This document shows positions 35,454-44,248 of a DNA stretch of 64,000 nt, piece by piece; position 1 is the first letter of the stretch; each line of letters opens with the position of its first letter. Position numbers and translations under genes: made by a program. The notes beneath the pieces were generated by a model. The model was given only the letters and a program-made list of their open reading frames with translations. It did not search any database and was not told the DNA's origin. The DNA comes from Rhodovibrionaceae bacterium (GTDB lineage: Bacteria; Pseudomonadota; Alphaproteobacteria; Kiloniellales; DSM-21159). The DNA is taken from positions 1 to 64,000 of the forward strand of contig JANQMX010000111.1 of NCBI GenBank assembly GCA_028279885.1, written 5' to 3'.

Positions 35454-36713
35454 ATGGGCCGCTATTCCGTATTCTCGATCATCAAGAATGGTCTGACCGG
35501 CAATCAGGGCTGGACGGCGACCTGGCGCTCGCCTGCGCCGAAGCCATCCTACGACGTGATCATCGTCGGCGGCGGTGGCCATGGCCTGGCGACGGCGCAC
35601 TATCTCGCCAAGGAGCATGGCATCACCAATGTCGCGGTGGTCGAGAAGGGCTGGCTCGGCAGTGGCAACATCGGGCGCAACACCACCATCGTGCGCTCCA
35701 ACTACATGCTGCCGGCCAATGCGCATTTCTACGAATGGAGCATGAAGCTCTGGGAGGGTCTCTCCCAGGACCTGAACTACAACGTCATGTTCTCCCAGCG
35801 GGGCGTGCTCAATCTGGCGCACACACCCGGACAGCTCGATGCTTACGCCCGGCGCGGCAATTCCATGCGCGTCGCGGGCATCGATGCCGAGCTGCTCTCG
35901 CCGGAGGAGATCGGTAAGCTGGCACCGGGCATCGATCTTTCGCCGAACGCCCGCTTCCCGATCGTCGGCGGTCTTTTCCAGCCGCGCGGTGGCACGGCCC
36001 GCCACGACGCCGTGGCTTGGGGCTATGCCCACGCCGCCAGCGAGCGTGGCGTCGACATGATCGAGAATTGCGAAGTCACCGGCTTCCTCTTCGAGGAGGG
36101 ACGCGTCGTCGGCGTGCAGACCACGCGGGGCGAGATCCGCGCCAAGAAGGTCGGCGTCGCCGTGGCTGGGAACACGTCAACAGTGCTGCGCCTCGCCGGC
36201 CTCGACAAGCTGCCGATCGAAAGCCACGTGCTGCAGGCCTTTGTCTCCGAGCCGCTGAAGCCCTTGATCGACACCGTGATCACCTTTGGCGCCGGCCACC
36301 TCTACATCTCGCAGTCGGACAAGGGCGGCCTGGTCTTCGGCGGCGATATCGACGGCTACAACTCCTACGCCCAGCGCGGCAACCTGCCGGTTATCGAGGA
36401 CGTGGTGACCGGCGGTCTCGCCGTCTTCCCCAACCTGGCGCGGCTCAGGCTGCTGCGCATGTGGGGCGGCATCATGGACATGTCGATGGACGGCAGCCCG
36501 ATCATCTGCAAGGGCCCCATCGAGGGCCTCTACATCAACGCCGGCTGGTGCTACGGCGGCTTCAAGGCCACGCCGGCCTCGGGCTGGTGCTTCGCCCACA
36601 CCATCGCCAAGGATGCGCCGCACAAGCTCAACGAAGCTTTCACCTTGGACCGCTTCTGCAAAGGCTACGTGCTCGACGAAAAGGGTGTCGGGCCGACGGC
36701 GCGCCTGCACTGA
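35454..36713 (+). CDS. soxB: Sarcosine oxidase beta subunit
   Basis: This 419-residue flavoprotein has a DAO-type FAD-binding motif GGGGHGLATA at 39-48 and ERGTAR-like segment PRGGTARHDAV, where His184 is the candidate covalent FMN attachment residue. With SoxA, D and G it forms the heterotetrameric enzyme that demethylates sarcosine to glycine, passing the methyl to tetrahydrofolate and making hydrogen peroxide. It is the first gene of soxBDAG. The gene is 15 bases from soxD. Confidence 0.96.
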   Translation: MGRYSVFSIIKNGLTGNQGWTATWRSPAPKPSYDVIIVGGGGHGLATAHYLAKEHGITNVAVVEKGWLGSGNIGRNTTIVRSNYMLPANAHFYEWSMKLWEGLSQDLNYNVMFSQRGVLNLAHTPGQLDAYARRGNSMRVAGIDAELLSPEEIGKLAPGIDLSPNARFPIVGGLFQPRGGTARHDAVAWGYAHAASERGVDMIENCEVTGFLFEEGRVVGVQTTRGEIRAKKVGVAVAGNTSTVLRLAGLDKLPIESHVLQAFVSEPLKPLIDTVITFGAGHLYISQSDKGGLVFGGDIDGYNSYAQRGNLPVIEDVVTGGLAVFPNLARLRLLRMWGGIMDMSMDGSPIICKGPIEGLYINAGWCYGGFKATPASGWCFAHTIAKDAPHKLNEAFTLDRFCKGYVLDEKGVGPTARLH

Positions 36714-36728
36714 TCGGGAGGAAGGAAG

Positions 36729-37082
36729 ATGCGCATTTACTGCCCGATCTGCGGCGAGCGGGATTCCGGCGAGTTCACCTACGGTGGCGACGCCACGGTT
36801 CACCGCCCGGCCATGGACGAAACCGATGCCGAGGCCTGGTGCCAATACGTCTATAATCGCGAGAACCGGCGCGGACCGATGCTCGAGTACTGGCATCACA
36901 CGCAGGGCTGCCGCGCCTGGTTGGTCCTGGAGCGGGACACGGTCACCCACAAGATCTTGAGCCAGCCCCGATTGGTCGGTCCTTGGGCCGATGAGCCGAA
37001 GGGCAACCCGCCGATTGATAGCGGTTCGGATACCGGTAGCGCGGAACGCGAACGGGTCAGCGAACCGGTGGGGGCTGAGTGA
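36729..37082 (+). CDS. soxD: Sarcosine oxidase delta subunit
   Basis: This 117-residue protein has the SoxD zinc site: Cys5 and Cys8 (CPIC) with His57 and Cys61 (HHTQGC). The length is near the family norm with a slightly longer, poorly conserved tail. A GGAGGAAG site precedes the ATG. The stop overlaps soxA as TGATG. Confidence 0.95.
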   Translation: MRIYCPICGERDSGEFTYGGDATVHRPAMDETDAEAWCQYVYNRENRRGPMLEYWHHTQGCRAWLVLERDTVTHKILSQPRLVGPWADEPKGNPPIDSGSDTGSAERERVSEPVGAE

Positions 37083-40000
37083 TGGGCGGCTACCGTTTGT
37101 CCTCCGGCGGCAGCCAGATCGACCGCAGCCGCCGTGTCCGTTTTAGCTTCGACGGCCGCGATCTCGGTGGCTTTGCCGGCGACACCCTGGCGTCGGCCCT
37201 GCTGGCCAACGAACAGACTCTGTTCGGCCGCAGCTTCAAGTATCACCGCCCCCGCGGTGTGCTCTCCGCTGGCGCCGAGGAGCCGAGCGCCCTGGTCACC
37301 ATGCGCAGCGGCGCGCGGGTCGAACCCAACACCAAGGCGACCATGGTGGAGCTCTACGACGGGCTGGAGGCGTCGAGCCAGAACCGTTGGCCCTCGCTCC
37401 GCTTCGACGTGCTGTCGGTCAACAGCCTGTTCAGCAACTTCCTGTCGGCCGGCTTCTACTACAAGACCTTCATGGGGCCGACCCGCAAGGCCTGGATGGT
37501 CTACGAGCACTTCATCCGGCGGGCGGCGGGTCTGGGCGCCGGCGGCTTCCAGGCCGACCCGGACCGCTACGAGGGCTTGCACGCCCACTGCGACGTTCTG
37601 GTGGTCGGCAGCGGCCCGACCGGCCTGATGGCGGCACGGGCCGCGGCGGTGAGCGGCGCCCGCGTCATTCTGGCCGAAGAGATGGCGCAGTTCGGCGGCA
37701 TGCTGCCGAACGAGAGCGAGACCCTCGATGGCGTGAGCGCAGGAGATTGGGCCAAGGCCACGGTCGCCGAGCTCTCGGCCCTCGACAACGTCACCCTGAT
37801 GCCGCGCACGAGCGTCTACGGCTATTTCGACGACAACGTGTTGGCGGCCGTAGAGCGGGTCGCGGACCACATGCCGGTGCCGCCGGAGAACACGCCACGG
37901 CAGCGCCACTGGACCATCCGGGCCAAGCAGGTGGTGATCGCCAGCGGCGCCATCGAGCGGCCGATCGTGTTCGACGGCAACGACACCCCGGGCGTCATGC
38001 TGAGTGATGCGGTGCGAAGCTATGCCCTGCGCTTCGGGGTCGCCGCTGGCCGCAAGATCGTCGTTTGCACCAACAACGATCGCGCCTATCACACGGCGTT
38101 GCAGCTGGCCGACCGCGGTATGACGATCAGGGCTGTCGTCGATGCCCGGTCGACGCCGCCTCAGGCGCTTGTCGAGGCATTGGCTGCGCGCGGCATCGAG
38201 CATTTCCCTGGCCACGTGGTGGCCAAGGCGGAAGGCGGGAAGGCGCTGGAGGGCGTCCATATCGCGCCTTACGATCCGCACACCAAACGCTTGAAGGGCG
38301 CGTCGCGCTGGATCACGACTGACGCCCTGGCCGTCTCCGGGGGCTGGTCTCCAGCCATTCACCTGGCAAGCCATGCCAGCGGCCGGCCGAACTTCCGCGA
38401 CGACATCCAGGCCTTCGTGCCGGGCGAGGCGGAGCAGGCTTGGCGTGCGGCTGGCGCCTGCAACGGCGATTTCGGCTTGGCGGCCTGCCTTGCGGCCGGT
38501 GCCGAGGCGGGTGCGGCCGCCGCCGGCGATGCCGGCTTCGGCGCCACGGCTCTGCCGCAGCCCTCGGTCGAGGGCGGGGAGGCAGAAGACTTTGCCGTCC
38601 TGCCGCTCTGGGAGGTGCCGGCCATCAAGGGGCGCGGCAAGAAGTTCGTCGACCTGCAGCACGACGTGACGGCCGAGGACGTGCGCCTGGCCCAGCGCGA
38701 AGGCTTCCAATCGGTTGAGCACCTGAAGCGCTACACCACGCTTGGCATGGCTGCTGACCAGGGCAAGACCTCCAACATTAACGGCCTCGCCATCATGGCC
38801 GAGACCCGTGGTGCCAGCATCCCCGAAGTCGGGACAACGCGCTTCCGGCCGCCCTATAACCCGGTTTCGCTCGGCGCCATCGCCGGCCGCGAGATCGGCG
38901 CGCATTTCCGCCCGGTGCGGCTGACGCCAATGCACGACTGGCACGTCGCCCAGGGTGCCGACATGCTGGCCGCCGGTGCCTGGCTGCGGCCGAGGGTCTA
39001 CCGCCAGCCCGGCGAGAGCGTTACCGATGCCTACATCCGCGAGACCCGGGCCGTGCGTGATAGTGTCGGCATCGTCGACGTCTCCACATTGGGCAAGATC
39101 GACGTGCAGGGCCCCGATGCGGCCGAGTTCCTCAACCGCGTCTACAGCAACGGCTTCGCCAAGCTGCCGGTCGGTAAGGCGCGTTATGGCCTGATGCTGC
39201 GCGAGGACGGCATCGTGTACGACGACGGCACCACCTGGCGCCTCAGCGAGACCCAGTATCTCATGACCACAACGACGGCCAATGCGGCCGGCGTCCTGAC
39301 CCATCTTGAGCATCTGCTCTCCATCGTCTGGCCGGAGCTTCGGGTGCAGGTCAGCTCGGTCACCGAGCAGTGGGCCGGTATGGCCGTTTCCGGCCCCAAC
39401 GCGCGCCGCACCTTGGAAGCGGCGGTGGACGACATGGACCTCTCCAACGAGGCGCTGCCGTTCATGGGTGTGCGGCCCGGCCATCTCGGCGGCATCCCGG
39501 TTCTGATCGCCCGACTCTCCTTCTCTGGCGAGCTGGCCTACGAGGTCTACACCGAGGCGAACTACGGCCTGCCGGTCTGGGAGAAGGTTCTGGAAGCCGG
39601 CAAGTCCTTCGGCATTATCGCCTACGGAACCGAAGCCTTGGGCGCTCTACGCATCGAGAAGGGGCATGTCGCCGGCCCCGAGCTCGATGGGCGCACGACG
39701 GCGGCCGACCTGGGCCTCGGCGGCATGGCCTCGCGCAAGAAGCACTACATCGGGTGTATGATGCTCGACCGGGAAGGGCTGACCGACCCGAGCCGGCTGA
39801 AGCTGGTCGGTCTGGTCTCGCTCTCCGGCGAGTCGATCCGCCCAGGCTCGCAGCTCGTCGAAGGCGCCACCATGGCCACCTCCGGCCCCAGCCTGGGCCA
39901 CGTCTCCTCCACCACCTACAGCCCGGCGCTCGAAAAGCAGGTGGCTCTGGGCTTGGTCGAGGGCGGCTTGGAGCGCACGGGGCACCGGCTCTATGCGACC

Positions 40001-40084
40001 TATCCCTTGAAGGGGCATCACGTGCCGGTGGAGGTCGTCGAGCCGGTCTTCTTCGACAAGGATGGGAGCCGCATGCATGTCTGA
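37082..40084 (+). CDS. soxA: Sarcosine oxidase alpha subunit
   Basis: This 1000-residue protein has an N-terminal 2Fe-2S-like plug domain (SFDGRDLGGFAGDTLASALLAN), an NAD-binding pyridine-nucleotide oxidoreductase domain (VVGSGPTGLMAARAA, about 175-190) and C-terminal aminomethyltransferase/GcvT domains from about 620 (RPRVYRQPGESVTDAYI) that bind tetrahydrofolate. The start is ATG 37082, overlapping the soxD stop by one base; GTG 37079 is possible. Confidence 0.96.
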   Translation: MGGYRLSSGGSQIDRSRRVRFSFDGRDLGGFAGDTLASALLANEQTLFGRSFKYHRPRGVLSAGAEEPSALVTMRSGARVEPNTKATMVELYDGLEASSQNRWPSLRFDVLSVNSLFSNFLSAGFYYKTFMGPTRKAWMVYEHFIRRAAGLGAGGFQADPDRYEGLHAHCDVLVVGSGPTGLMAARAAAVSGARVILAEEMAQFGGMLPNESETLDGVSAGDWAKATVAELSALDNVTLMPRTSVYGYFDDNVLAAVERVADHMPVPPENTPRQRHWTIRAKQVVIASGAIERPIVFDGNDTPGVMLSDAVRSYALRFGVAAGRKIVVCTNNDRAYHTALQLADRGMTIRAVVDARSTPPQALVEALAARGIEHFPGHVVAKAEGGKALEGVHIAPYDPHTKRLKGASRWITTDALAVSGGWSPAIHLASHASGRPNFRDDIQAFVPGEAEQAWRAAGACNGDFGLAACLAAGAEAGAAAAGDAGFGATALPQPSVEGGEAEDFAVLPLWEVPAIKGRGKKFVDLQHDVTAEDVRLAQREGFQSVEHLKRYTTLGMAADQGKTSNINGLAIMAETRGASIPEVGTTRFRPPYNPVSLGAIAGREIGAHFRPVRLTPMHDWHVAQGADMLAAGAWLRPRVYRQPGESVTDAYIRETRAVRDSVGIVDVSTLGKIDVQGPDAAEFLNRVYSNGFAKLPVGKARYGLMLREDGIVYDDGTTWRLSETQYLMTTTTANAAGVLTHLEHLLSIVWPELRVQVSSVTEQWAGMAVSGPNARRTLEAAVDDMDLSNEALPFMGVRPGHLGGIPVLIARLSFSGELAYEVYTEANYGLPVWEKVLEAGKSFGIIAYGTEALGALRIEKGHVAGPELDGRTTAADLGLGGMASRKKHYIGCMMLDREGLTDPSRLKLVGLVSLSGESIRPGSQLVEGATMATSGPSLGHVSSTTYSPALEKQVALGLVEGGLERTGHRLYATYPLKGHHVPVEVVEPVFFDKDGSRMHV

Positions 40085-40676
40085 GATGGTTCACGCCCTG
40101 GCGGGCCACGCCCAGCCCGGCATCTTCGGCAATCTCGGCGAGGCCGGTCCGGCGGTGACCCTGGCGGAGGTTCGCCCGGCTGCCGTCTTGCAGGTCGGCG
40201 CCTGGCCACAGACCCGGGCCGCCGTCGAGTCGACCCTAACGTCTTTCCTGGGTCTCAGCGTTCCGCAGGCTTTCGGCATGTCGAGCGGCGACGAGACGAC
40301 CACGGTGATGACGCTCGGGCCGGGGCGCTACATGATCGTCTCTGCCGACGCTGGCCTTCGTGAGGGGCTGAAGGAGCAGCTCGATGCGGAGAAGGCGGCG
40401 ATTACCGACCTCGGTCACGCCCGGACGGTGCTCCGCATCAGCGGGCCGGCCGCGACGAAGGTCCTGCGCAAGGGCCTGACGCTCGATCTCGACCCCGGCG
40501 CCTTTCCCGAGCGGGCGGTGGCGCAGACCGCCGTCCACCACATCGGCACCCTGGTGCATCGCCGCGAGGCGGAGGTCTTTGACCTTTTCGTCTTCCGCGG
40601 CTTCGCGCTATCGTTCTGGGAATGGCTGACCGACGCGTCTCTGGAGTACGGCTACCGAGTCGCCGATCCCCTTTAG
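40077..40676 (+). CDS. soxG: Sarcosine oxidase gamma subunit
   Basis: This 199-residue protein belongs to the SoxG family, a GcvT-related fold (LTLGPGRYMIVSA and DLGHARTVLRISGPAATKVLRKG). It starts at ATG 40077, eight bases inside the soxA 3' end, which marks translational coupling. It completes the heterotetramer. Confidence 0.94.
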   Translation: MSEMVHALAGHAQPGIFGNLGEAGPAVTLAEVRPAAVLQVGAWPQTRAAVESTLTSFLGLSVPQAFGMSSGDETTTVMTLGPGRYMIVSADAGLREGLKEQLDAEKAAITDLGHARTVLRISGPAATKVLRKGLTLDLDPGAFPERAVAQTAVHHIGTLVHRREAEVFDLFVFRGFALSFWEWLTDASLEYGYRVADPL

Positions 40677-40680
40677 ATGC

Positions 40681-40701
40681 GGTCGGCTGAGGGAGCCGAC
40701 C
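40681..40701 (+). promoter_or_regulatory. Hairpin between soxG and the LysR gene
   Basis: GGTCGGCT (40681-40688) pairs perfectly with AGCCGACC (40694-40701) over a five-base loop, filling most of the 32-base gap. It has no T-run. It may partly separate sox expression from the regulator gene, or protect the sox message 3' end. Confidence 0.45.
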
Positions 40702-40708
40702 CGTCTTG

Positions 40709-41671
40709 ATGGAGTTTCCACAGAGTTTCGACCTGCGCGCCATCCGCGCCTTCGTGGTGGTTGCGGAGACCGGCGGCATGACTGCGGCGGCCGAGCAGCT
40801 CGGCCTGACTCAGTCCAGCGTGTCCCAAATCATCGCCAACTTGGAAACGGCCGTCGGCACGCCGCTGTTCGACCGCAGCGTCCGCCCACTCGCCTTGACC
40901 GCGACCGGCAACATGCTGTTGGAGCGCGGCCGCGAGCTTCTCGCCCAGGCGAGCGACGCCTTCCTCGCCATTCGCGAGGCCGAGCGGCAGCCGCTCGCCA
41001 ATCTGACCGTCGGGATGTTCGAGAGCTTTGCCAACACAGTGGGGCCGCTTCTGGTGCAGGAACTCTCGGAGCTCAGCCGTCACTGGCGGGTCTGGTCGGG
41101 CATCTCCCCGCAGCAGAATGCGGCGCTGCTGTCCCATTCGGTCGACGTGATCGTCACCAGCAGCGGCGAGCTTGATACCGAGGCGGGGCTGGAGCGACAT
41201 CTCCTGATGCGCGAGCCTTTTGTGCTGGTCAGCCCCCTCGCTTACGGCGAGCCGGGCGAGGACCTGGCGAGCTTCGCCGACAAGCCTTTCGTGCGCTATT
41301 CGCTGCGTTCGGCCATCGGCCGCCAGATCGAACGGCAGCTCAGCCGGCTCAGGCTCAGCTTTCCCATCCATGTGGAGTTCGACACGGCAGGCGCCCAGCT
41401 TGCAGCGGTGGCCAACGGCGCCGGTTGGAGCATGACCACACCGCTTTGCCTGCTGCAGGAGCAGCATCTCCTTCCGCGTCTCCAGGTGGCGCCCCTGACC
41501 CGTGGGCCGTTCTCGCGGCGCATCTCCTTGGTCGCGCGTCGCGGCGATCTCGGCGAGGTGCCTAGTGTCATGGCGACGACCGCGCGACGGCTGCTGCAGG
41601 AGCAGTGCCTGCCGTCGCTCTTCCAGCAGCTTCCCTGGCTAGAGCCGGAGATCGCCTGGCGCGAGGAGTAG
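40709..41671 (+). CDS. LysR-family transcriptional regulator
   Basis: This 320-residue protein has an N-terminal winged helix (FDLRAIRAFVVVAETGGMTAAAEQLGLTQSSVSQII split over residues 6-42) and a periplasmic-binding-like effector domain. It lies 32 bases downstream of soxG in the same direction, so it may regulate sarcosine use, but LysR regulators more often act on divergent genes, and the convergent dehydrogenase/liv operon is another candidate target. ATG 40709 is chosen over TTG 40706. Confidence 0.92.
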   Translation: MEFPQSFDLRAIRAFVVVAETGGMTAAAEQLGLTQSSVSQIIANLETAVGTPLFDRSVRPLALTATGNMLLERGRELLAQASDAFLAIREAERQPLANLTVGMFESFANTVGPLLVQELSELSRHWRVWSGISPQQNAALLSHSVDVIVTSSGELDTEAGLERHLLMREPFVLVSPLAYGEPGEDLASFADKPFVRYSLRSAIGRQIERQLSRLRLSFPIHVEFDTAGAQLAAVANGAGWSMTTPLCLLQEQHLLPRLQVAPLTRGPFSRRISLVARRGDLGEVPSVMATTARRLLQEQCLPSLFQQLPWLEPEIAWREE

Positions 41672-41674
41672 CGC

Positions 41675-42616
41675 CTATTCGGGTTGCGGCAGAGAGTCGA
41701 GGACTCGCGCAACGTTCTCGGCCGTCACCAGGCTGACCCGCCTGTTGGACTCGTCCGTCACCCCCGCGATGTGCGGTGTCAGCAGCAGGTTGGGGACGCC
41801 CGCGAAGCGCCGGCCGGCCTCGGCGTCCAGCGGTTCCTGTTCGAAGGTATCGAGCGCGGCGCCGGCCAGGCGCCCATCAGTGAGGGATTCTACCAGAGCC
41901 TCTTCGTCCAGCAGCCCGCCCCGCGCCGCGTTGATCAGGACGGCGCTCGGCTGCATGGCGGCGATGGCTGCCCGATCGACGATGCGTCGGGTCGCATCGG
42001 TCAGGGGCACGTGGAGGCTGACGACGTCGGAGTGCTTGAAGATGTCGGGCAGGCTGGCGGGCCGCACCGACCCCCACCCAACATCGTCGTCGGGCACGAA
42101 GGGGTCGTAGGCGGCCACATGCATGCCGAGGGCAAGGCCGCGCTTGGCCGTTTCCCGGGCATTGGCGCCGAAACCGATCAGGCCCAGACGCTTGCCGGCG
42201 ATCTCGCGGCCAATTGCGTCTTCACGCGGCCAGGCGCCGGCGATGACAGCGTCCTTGGCCTGGAAGGCGCCGCGCAGCAGCAAGAGCGCCGCGGTGATGA
42301 CATACTCGGCGACGGTGGCCTCGTTGGCGCCACGCGCCGGGCAGACGGTGATGCCTCGTTCTTCGCAGGCGGCGAGGTCGATGTTGTCGAGCCCGACGCC
42401 GAGACGGCCAATGACGCATAGCCTGGGGGCCTGCGCGATGAGCGGTCGATCGACCCGGGTGCGGTTCCGCACGATGAGCGCGCGGGCTTCCTTCAGCCGT
42501 GCCGCAAGCTCTTCCCGCTGATCGACGAGGGTCGGGTCGTGGTCGATCGACCAGCGCTCTGCCAGGCGCGCCACCGCCTCTTGATCCATGAACTCGCTGA
42601 TGACGATGTCGGCCAA
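41675..42616 (-). CDS. D-isomer-type 2-hydroxyacid dehydrogenase (possibly sulfolactate-type)
   Basis: This 313-residue NAD-dependent dehydrogenase has GLIGFGANARETA as the Rossmann motif (about 145-157), and the catalytic trio Arg in NAARGG, Glu in DTFEQEP and His in LTPHIAG. The N-terminus DIVISEFMD and HIAGVTDESNRRVS resemble the branch that includes (S)-sulfolactate dehydrogenase SlcC, a resemblance from memory that needs phylogeny. It starts at TTG 42616, 13 bases after livF, and is the last gene of the minus-strand importer operon, so it probably acts on the imported compound. Its stop is three bases from the LysR stop. Confidence 0.85.
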   Translation of the reverse strand: MADIVISEFMDQEAVARLAERWSIDHDPTLVDQREELAARLKEARALIVRNRTRVDRPLIAQAPRLCVIGRLGVGLDNIDLAACEERGITVCPARGANEATVAEYVITAALLLLRGAFQAKDAVIAGAWPREDAIGREIAGKRLGLIGFGANARETAKRGLALGMHVAAYDPFVPDDDVGWGSVRPASLPDIFKHSDVVSLHVPLTDATRRIVDRAAIAAMQPSAVLINAARGGLLDEEALVESLTDGRLAGAALDTFEQEPLDAEAGRRFAGVPNLLLTPHIAGVTDESNRRVSLVTAENVARVLDSLPQPE

Positions 42617-42629
42617 GGCGTGCGCCAGT

Positions 42630-43505
42630 CTAACCGCCGAGGAAGAGGCGGCCGACCTCTGGGTCTTCCAGCAGGTCGCTGCCCTGGCCGACGATGGCCA
42701 GCTCGCCGGAGACCAGCACGTAGCCGATGTCGGCGAACTCCAGGCCTTTCTTGGCGTTCTGCTCGACCATCAGGATGGTCTTGCCGTCGCGATGCTGCAG
42801 GTCGTCGAGGATCTGGAAGACCATGTCGATGAAGCGCGGCTCCAAGCCGATGGAGGGTTCGTCCACCAGCAGGATATCCGGGTTCATGACGAGCGCACGG
42901 GAAATCTCGAGCAACCGGCGCTCACCGCCGCTCAGCACCTTGGCTTGGTGCTTGCGGCGCTCGGCCAGGCGCGGGTATCGCTCGAAGACCTGCTCGGCGG
43001 CGGCCTTTGCCTCGGCGGGGCTGTCCATCAGGTAGCCGCCCATCCAGAGGTTCTCTTCCACCGTCATGCCGGGGAAGACCGACTTGTCCTGCAGGATGTA
43101 GGCGACGCCCGCTGTCTTCAGCTTGTTCTCGGGCGAGAGCCGCGTGATGTCCTGCTTATCCGGACCGTCGCTGATGCGGATCGCGCCGGAGAAGACGTTA
43201 TTGAAGCCGAAAATGGCATGCAGCACTGTCGACTTGCCGGCGCCGTTCGGGCCGATCATGCAGAGCGACTGGCCGCGCCCGACCTTCAGATTGAGGCCGT
43301 GCAGGATCTCCATCTTGCCATAGCCGGCGTGCAGATTGTCGATCTCCAGATAGGGCTCGTGACCGGCCAGTGCGTCGAGGGTCTCCAGCGCGATCTCGCT
43401 GCGCATGGCCTCGACCTGCTTGGTCACCTCCTCGACCGAGATGACCGTGTCGACCTCACCCATGTGATAGCCGCGGGTCCGCGGGCCGCCGCCGTTCTCA
43501 GCCAT
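42630..43505 (-). CDS. livF: Branched-chain/amide-type ABC transporter ATP-binding protein (LivF-like)
   Basis: This 291-residue ATPase has Walker A GPNGAGKST (about 85-93), signature LSGGERRLLEISRAL, Walker B ILLVDEPSIGLEP and a C-terminal LFLGG ending typical of LivF. An N-terminal extension of about 50 residues, rich in acidic and polar residues and partly helical (EEVTKQVEAMRSEI), precedes the normal start of the domain. The start overlaps livG by one base. Confidence 0.93.
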   Translation of the reverse strand: MAENGGGPRTRGYHMGEVDTVISVEEVTKQVEAMRSEIALETLDALAGHEPYLEIDNLHAGYGKMEILHGLNLKVGRGQSLCMIGPNGAGKSTVLHAIFGFNNVFSGAIRISDGPDKQDITRLSPENKLKTAGVAYILQDKSVFPGMTVEENLWMGGYLMDSPAEAKAAAEQVFERYPRLAERRKHQAKVLSGGERRLLEISRALVMNPDILLVDEPSIGLEPRFIDMVFQILDDLQHRDGKTILMVEQNAKKGLEFADIGYVLVSGELAIVGQGSDLLEDPEVGRLFLGG

Positions 43506-44248
43506 CAGTGCGCCCCCAGGTAGGCGTCGATCACAGACTGGTCGTTCTGCACCTCGTCCGGGCTGCCCGAGGCGAGCAGCTCGCCGTGGGCAAGGCAGTA
43601 AACGTGGTCAGCCATGTTCATGATCACCCGCATATTGTGCTCGATCACCAGCAGCGTGATGCCGAAATCGCTGTTGGCGCGCTTCAGGCGGTCGATCAGG
43701 CCGTTGATCAGGGTCGGGTTGATGCCGGCGGTCGGCTCGTCGAGCAGCAGCACGCTGGGCTGGTTCATCAGCGCCATGGCGAACTCCAGCAGCTTCTGCT
43801 GACCGAACGAGAGATCGCCGCTCTGCAGGTAGCGCTTCTCGTAGAGGCCGACAAAGTCCAGCAGGGCCTCGGCCCGCTCATGCTCTTCGCTGCTGTAACG
43901 GCGGAACATCTCCAGGAACTTCGCCTTCCGGTGCGGCAGAGAGATGAGCATATTCTGCACGCAGTCCATCTTGCCGTAGATGCGAGTCTGCTGGAACGTT
44001 CTCAGCAGGCCGAGCCGGGCGATCTCCGGCACCAGCATCTTCGAGATCTCAAGGTCTCGGAACTTGATCGAGCCGCCGTCGATCGGGTGATAGCCGACGA
44101 TGGAGTTGAACAGCGTCGTCTTGCCGGAGCCGTTGGGGCCGATCAGCCCGGTGATCCCGCCTTCCTCCACCGTCAGCGAGATGTCGATGTTGGCGCGCAC
44201 GCCGCCGAAGGATTTCGAGACCCGGTCGACCTGAATGATCGCGCTCAT
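43505..44248 (-). CDS. livG: Branched-chain/amide-type ABC transporter ATP-binding protein (LivG-like)
   Basis: This 247-residue ATPase has Walker A GPNGSGKTT, signature LSFGQQKLLEFAMAL and Walker B VLLLDEPTAGINP. The LSFGQ variant is normal for LivG. The ATG at 44248 overlaps the livM stop by four bases (ATGA), so the longer reading frame upstream is rejected. Confidence 0.94.
   Translation of the reverse strand: MSAIIQVDRVSKSFGGVRANIDISLTVEEGGITGLIGPNGSGKTTLFNSIVGYHPIDGGSIKFRDLEISKMLVPEIARLGLLRTFQQTRIYGKMDCVQNMLISLPHRKAKFLEMFRRYSSEEHERAEALLDFVGLYEKRYLQSGDLSFGQQKLLEFAMALMNQPSVLLLDEPTAGINPTLINGLIDRLKRANSDFGITLLVIEHNMRVIMNMADHVYCLAHGELLASGSPDEVQNDQSVIDAYLGAH

Noticed and set aside
37079..39484. 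Long minus-strand frame opposite soxA
   Set aside because: soxA is fully conserved on the plus strand; the opposite frame has no domain and overlaps all of it.
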